16,842 nt of DNA from Deltaproteobacteria bacterium (lineage in GTDB: Bacteria; Desulfobacterota; Binatia; UBA12015), in NCBI GenBank assembly GCA_003447545.1, contig DLYX01000454.1:5717-22558 (forward strand), written 5' to 3'. The notes beneath the pieces were generated by a model. The model was not told the DNA's origin, searched no databases, and saw only the letters and a program-made list of their open reading frames with translations. Below are positions 14,415-16,842 of this stretch, piece by piece. The first letter of the stretch is position 1. Every line of letters begins with the position of its first letter. The position numbers and the translations under genes were made by a program.

Positions 14415-15578
14415 ATGGATTTCGGATTCAACGAAGATCAGGAGCTATTACGCGATTCGGCACGAGCATTTCTCGAAAAGGAATGCCCGATGACTCTGGT
14501 CCGCCGTTTGATGGCCGAGGAGGAGGGACACGACCCCGCCCTCTGGCGCCAAATGGCAGCGCTTGGGTGGCTCGGCATGATGATTCCTGAGGAGGATGGG
14601 GGGATTGGATTGAGCTTTGTCGAGATGGCGCTGCTGCTCGAGGAAATGGGCCGTGTTGTCTTGCCGGGGCCTTTTTTCTCTACAGCGGTTTGCTCGGCGA
14701 GCCTGTTATCTGCGCAGGCGACAGGTCCCGCCGCCCGAGCCCTGTTGCCGGGAATTGCCGCGGGGGAGATCCGCGCGACCATTGCCTGGTTGGAAAGCTC
14801 GGGACAACTTGCCCCGGAGGCCATCGAGGCCGAATGGAGCCCGGTCTCCGGTGGCGTCGAATTGCGGGGAACAAAAGTTTTCGTCCCGGATGCCATCGGT
14901 GCGGACTGGCTCATCGTGGCCGCGCGGGAGGCCGGGAGCGAGGGGCCAAGCGGTATCGATCTCTTTCTCGTCCCCGGCAAGGCGGACGGCGTCACGATGA
15001 CCGGTTTGAAGACTCTCGACCAGACACGCAAACAAGCCGAGGTACGCCTCGACGCGGTGCGGGTGCCCCTGGCCGATCGGGTGGGCGCCAAGGGCTCCGG
15101 GTGGCGGCAACTGGAGCGACTCGCCGACGCGGCAAGAGCGGGTTTGGCGGCGGAATCTTGCGGCGGTGCCGCCCGGATCCTCGAAATGTCGGTCGATTAC
15201 GCCAAGGTGCGGGAGCAATTTGGAAAGCCGATCGGATCTTTTCAGGCGATCCAGCACAAATGTGCCGATATGATGGTGAAAGTGGAGAGCGGTCGTTCGG
15301 CGGCGTGGTACGCTGCATGGGCGATCGCAAGCGGGTCTCCGGAAGCGCATCTGGCGTCTGCCATGGCAAAAGCCTATTGCTCCGATGCATTCCGGGAGGT
15401 CGCCGGTGAAGGCATTCAGATCCATGGCGGGATCGGGTTCACCTGGGAGCATGACATGCACATATATTTTAAGCGCGCCAAAAGTTCTGAAGTCGCCTTT
15501 GGTGACAGCGTTTGGAACAGGGAAACGATAGCGCAGGAAATTCTTCCCGACGGGGAAGCGGAGATTTTTGATGAGTGA
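14415..15578 (+). CDS. Acyl-CoA dehydrogenase
   Basis: This 387-residue enzyme should catalyse the FAD-dependent alpha,beta-desaturation of an acyl-CoA, the first step of beta-oxidation. The N-terminal helical domain begins [17 protein letters not shown]. The middle contains [16 protein letters not shown] (about 55-70), the usual active-site loop, and a beta-domain up to about 220. The C-terminal helices contain [21 protein letters not shown] (about 266-286) and [23 protein letters not shown] (about 334-356), typical of the FadE-type subfamily. The MCAD-type catalytic Glu near the C-terminus is not evident; Glu247 in LAAESCGG is a possible base, as in some actinobacterial enzymes. ATG 14415 has no strong Shine-Dalgarno. 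Its last 8 bp overlap the acetyl-CoA synthetase start. Substrate chain length is unknown. Confidence 0.95.
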   Translation: MDFGFNEDQELLRDSARAFLEKECPMTLVRRLMAEEEGHDPALWRQMAALGWLGMMIPEEDGGIGLSFVEMALLLEEMGRVVLPGPFFSTAVCSASLLSAQATGPAARALLPGIAAGEIRATIAWLESSGQLAPEAIEAEWSPVSGGVELRGTKVFVPDAIGADWLIVAAREAGSEGPSGIDLFLVPGKADGVTMTGLKTLDQTRKQAEVRLDAVRVPLADRVGAKGSGWRQLERLADAARAGLAAESCGGAARILEMSVDYAKVREQFGKPIGSFQAIQHKCADMMVKVESGRSAAWYAAWAIASGSPEAHLASAMAKAYCSDAFREVAGEGIQIHGGIGFTWEHDMHIYFKRAKSSEVAFGDSVWNRETIAQEILPDGEAEIFDE

Positions 15579-16842
15579 TTCCGAAGGTGTAATCGAGTCG
15601 GTCTTGAAGGAAAATCGGAAGTTTGATCCTCCGGAAGCCTTTGCCAAAGAGGCGCATATCGGCTCCTTCGCGGAGTACCAGGAAATTTATTCTGCCTCGG
15701 AAAAGGATCCCGAGGGGTTCTGGGCCAAGATCGCCTCGGAAAGTCTTCACTGGTTCAAGCCATGGGACAAGACCCTTGAGTGGGAGGTCCCGTTTGCGAA
15801 GTGGTTTGTCGGTGGAGAAACCAACGTTGCCTATAATTGTCTCGACCGCCATCTGGAAACATCGCGCAAGAACAAGGCCGCGCTGATCTGGGAGGGCGAA
15901 CCGGGTGATACGCGCACAATCACTTATTTCGAATTGCACCGGGAGGTGTGTCGGGCGGCCAATGTTCTCAAGCAACTAGGCGTGACCAAGGGCGATCGCG
16001 TGGGGCTCTATATGCCGATGATCCCCGAGTTGGCCATAGCGATGCTGGCCTGTGCCCGGATCGGTGCCACTCATTCCATTATCTTTGGAGGCTTCTCCGC
16101 AGACGCGGTTCGTGATCGCATGAACGACGCGGAAGCCAAACTGATCGTGACGGCTGATGGCGGTTTTCGCAGGGGTGGGGAACTCGCGCTGAAAGAAGCC
16201 GTGGACAAGGCAGTTGTCGAATGTCCGACGGTCGAAAATGTACTTGTGGTCCGGCGGACGGGGCAGGAAGTTGCCTGGACCGAGGGCCGCGACCATTGGT
16301 GGCATGACCTGGTCGCGGAGGCCTCCGTCGATTGCCCCGCCGAGTCGCTCGACTCCGAGCATCCTCTCTTCATTCTCTACACGAGTGGTACGACGGGAAA
16401 ACCGAAAGGGGTGGTCCACTCCACCGGTGGCTATCTCACCCATGCCACCTACAGCTCCAAAATGGTCTTCGATCTGAAGGATACGGATACCTATTGGTGT
16501 ACCGCGGATATCGGTTGGGTAACCGGCCATAGCTATCTGGTGTACGGCCCGCTCGCGAATGGAGCGACGAGCGTGATGTATGAGGGGGTCCCCAACCATC
16601 CCGAGCCGGATCGAATCTGGGATATCGTGGAGAAATACGGGGTAACCATCCTCTATACCGCGCCCACGCTGATTCGCTCGGTGGTCAAATGGGGTGAGGA
16701 GTGGCCAGCGCGCCATGATTTGTCGAGCCTCCGACTCCTCGGAACGGTCGGCGAGCCGATCAATCCGGAAGCATGGATGTGGTACCGGGAGAAAATCGGT
16801 GGGAATCGATGCCCGATCGTGGACACCTGGTGGCAGACCGAA
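15571..16842 (+). CDS. acs: Acetyl-CoA synthetase, 3' partial
   Basis: The first 424 residues of about 650 are present; the frame runs off the window end. The enzyme activates acetate with ATP to acetyl-AMP and then acetyl-CoA. Visible signatures are the N-terminal [19 protein letters not shown] region (about 61-79), [12 protein letters not shown] (172-183), the P-loop [15 protein letters not shown] (270-284), [16 protein letters not shown] (313-328), GEPINPEAW (394-402) and DTWWQTE (418-424), whose tryptophan limits the pocket to small acids in characterised Acs. ATG 15571 has a GGAG at 15560-15563 and overlaps the acyl-CoA dehydrogenase by 8 bp, so the two are likely one operon. The C-terminal lysine that is acetylated in Acs lies outside the window. 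Confidence 0.97.
   Translation, partial: MSDSEGVIESVLKENRKFDPPEAFAKEAHIGSFAEYQEIYSASEKDPEGFWAKIASESLHWFKPWDKTLEWEVPFAKWFVGGETNVAYNCLDRHLETSRKNKAALIWEGEPGDTRTITYFELHREVCRAANVLKQLGVTKGDRVGLYMPMIPELAIAMLACARIGATHSIIFGGFSADAVRDRMNDAEAKLIVTADGGFRRGGELALKEAVDKAVVECPTVENVLVVRRTGQEVAWTEGRDHWWHDLVAEASVDCPAESLDSEHPLFILYTSGTTGKPKGVVHSTGGYLTHATYSSKMVFDLKDTDTYWCTADIGWVTGHSYLVYGPLANGATSVMYEGVPNHPEPDRIWDIVEKYGVTILYTAPTLIRSVVKWGEEWPARHDLSSLRLLGTVGEPINPEAWMWYREKIGGNRCPIVDTWWQTE

Noticed and set aside
13327..14415. 362-codon plus-strand frame opposite the AAA+ gene
   Set aside because: No recognisable motif and abnormal composition; the minus strand carries clear Walker A, arginine-finger and sensor II motifs.
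1..16842. CRISPR array, tRNA, rRNA, insertion sequence or toxin-antitoxin/defence genes
   Set aside because: No regularly spaced repeats, no tRNA-like fold, no transposase and no defence motif were seen on either strand by eye.

Overview
The window is about 16.8 kb of dense, GC-rich bacterial DNA. It holds 13 protein-coding genes, no RNA genes, no insertion sequences and no CRISPR array. The gene types point to a Gram-negative, possibly deltaproteobacterial or Myxococcota-like, aerobe: a predicted lipoprotein, a polyprenyl-phosphate sugar transferase, sigma-54 style regulation, and acyl-CoA dehydrogenase beside acetyl-CoA synthetase. The lineage is inference from style only; no marker gene is present.

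Region 1 (1-10820, all +) is a surface-glycan block. It starts with the 3' part of a BNR/Asp-box sialidase-like protein. Six tightly packed genes follow: a GT-C type membrane glycosyltransferase, a complete FabH-like ketoacyl-ACP synthase III, a large YfhO-like membrane protein, an unusual protein with two SAM-methyltransferase domains around a central beta-rich segment, a GT2 glycosyltransferase, and a polyprenyl glycosylphosphotransferase that would start repeat-unit synthesis. Spacings run from 14-bp gaps to 4-8 bp overlaps, so the six genes are probably one translationally coupled operon. No flippase, polymerase or export gene is visible, so the locus probably continues to the left.

Region 2 (10876-12737, +) is a predicted small lipoprotein whose stop overlaps the start of an FAD-dependent amine-oxidase/phytoene-desaturase-like oxidoreductase.

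Region 3 (12738-14414) is the most unusual part. A near-consensus sigma-54 promoter, with an inverted repeat at an enhancer-like distance upstream, precedes a 93-residue protein of unknown function. Convergent with it, 12 bp away, is a stripped-down relative of sigma-54 activators. It keeps Walker A, the arginine finger and sensor II. It has lost the GAFTGA loop and the Walker B aspartate, and it has neither a receiver domain nor a C-terminal helix-turn-helix. A second sigma-54-like motif lies just before its start.

Region 4 (14415 to window end, +) is a fatty-acid/acetate catabolic pair: an acyl-CoA dehydrogenase overlapping an acetyl-CoA synthetase that is cut off by the window edge. The 236-bp gap before it contains nested inverted repeats and a TTGACG/CGTCAA palindrome that may be regulatory.
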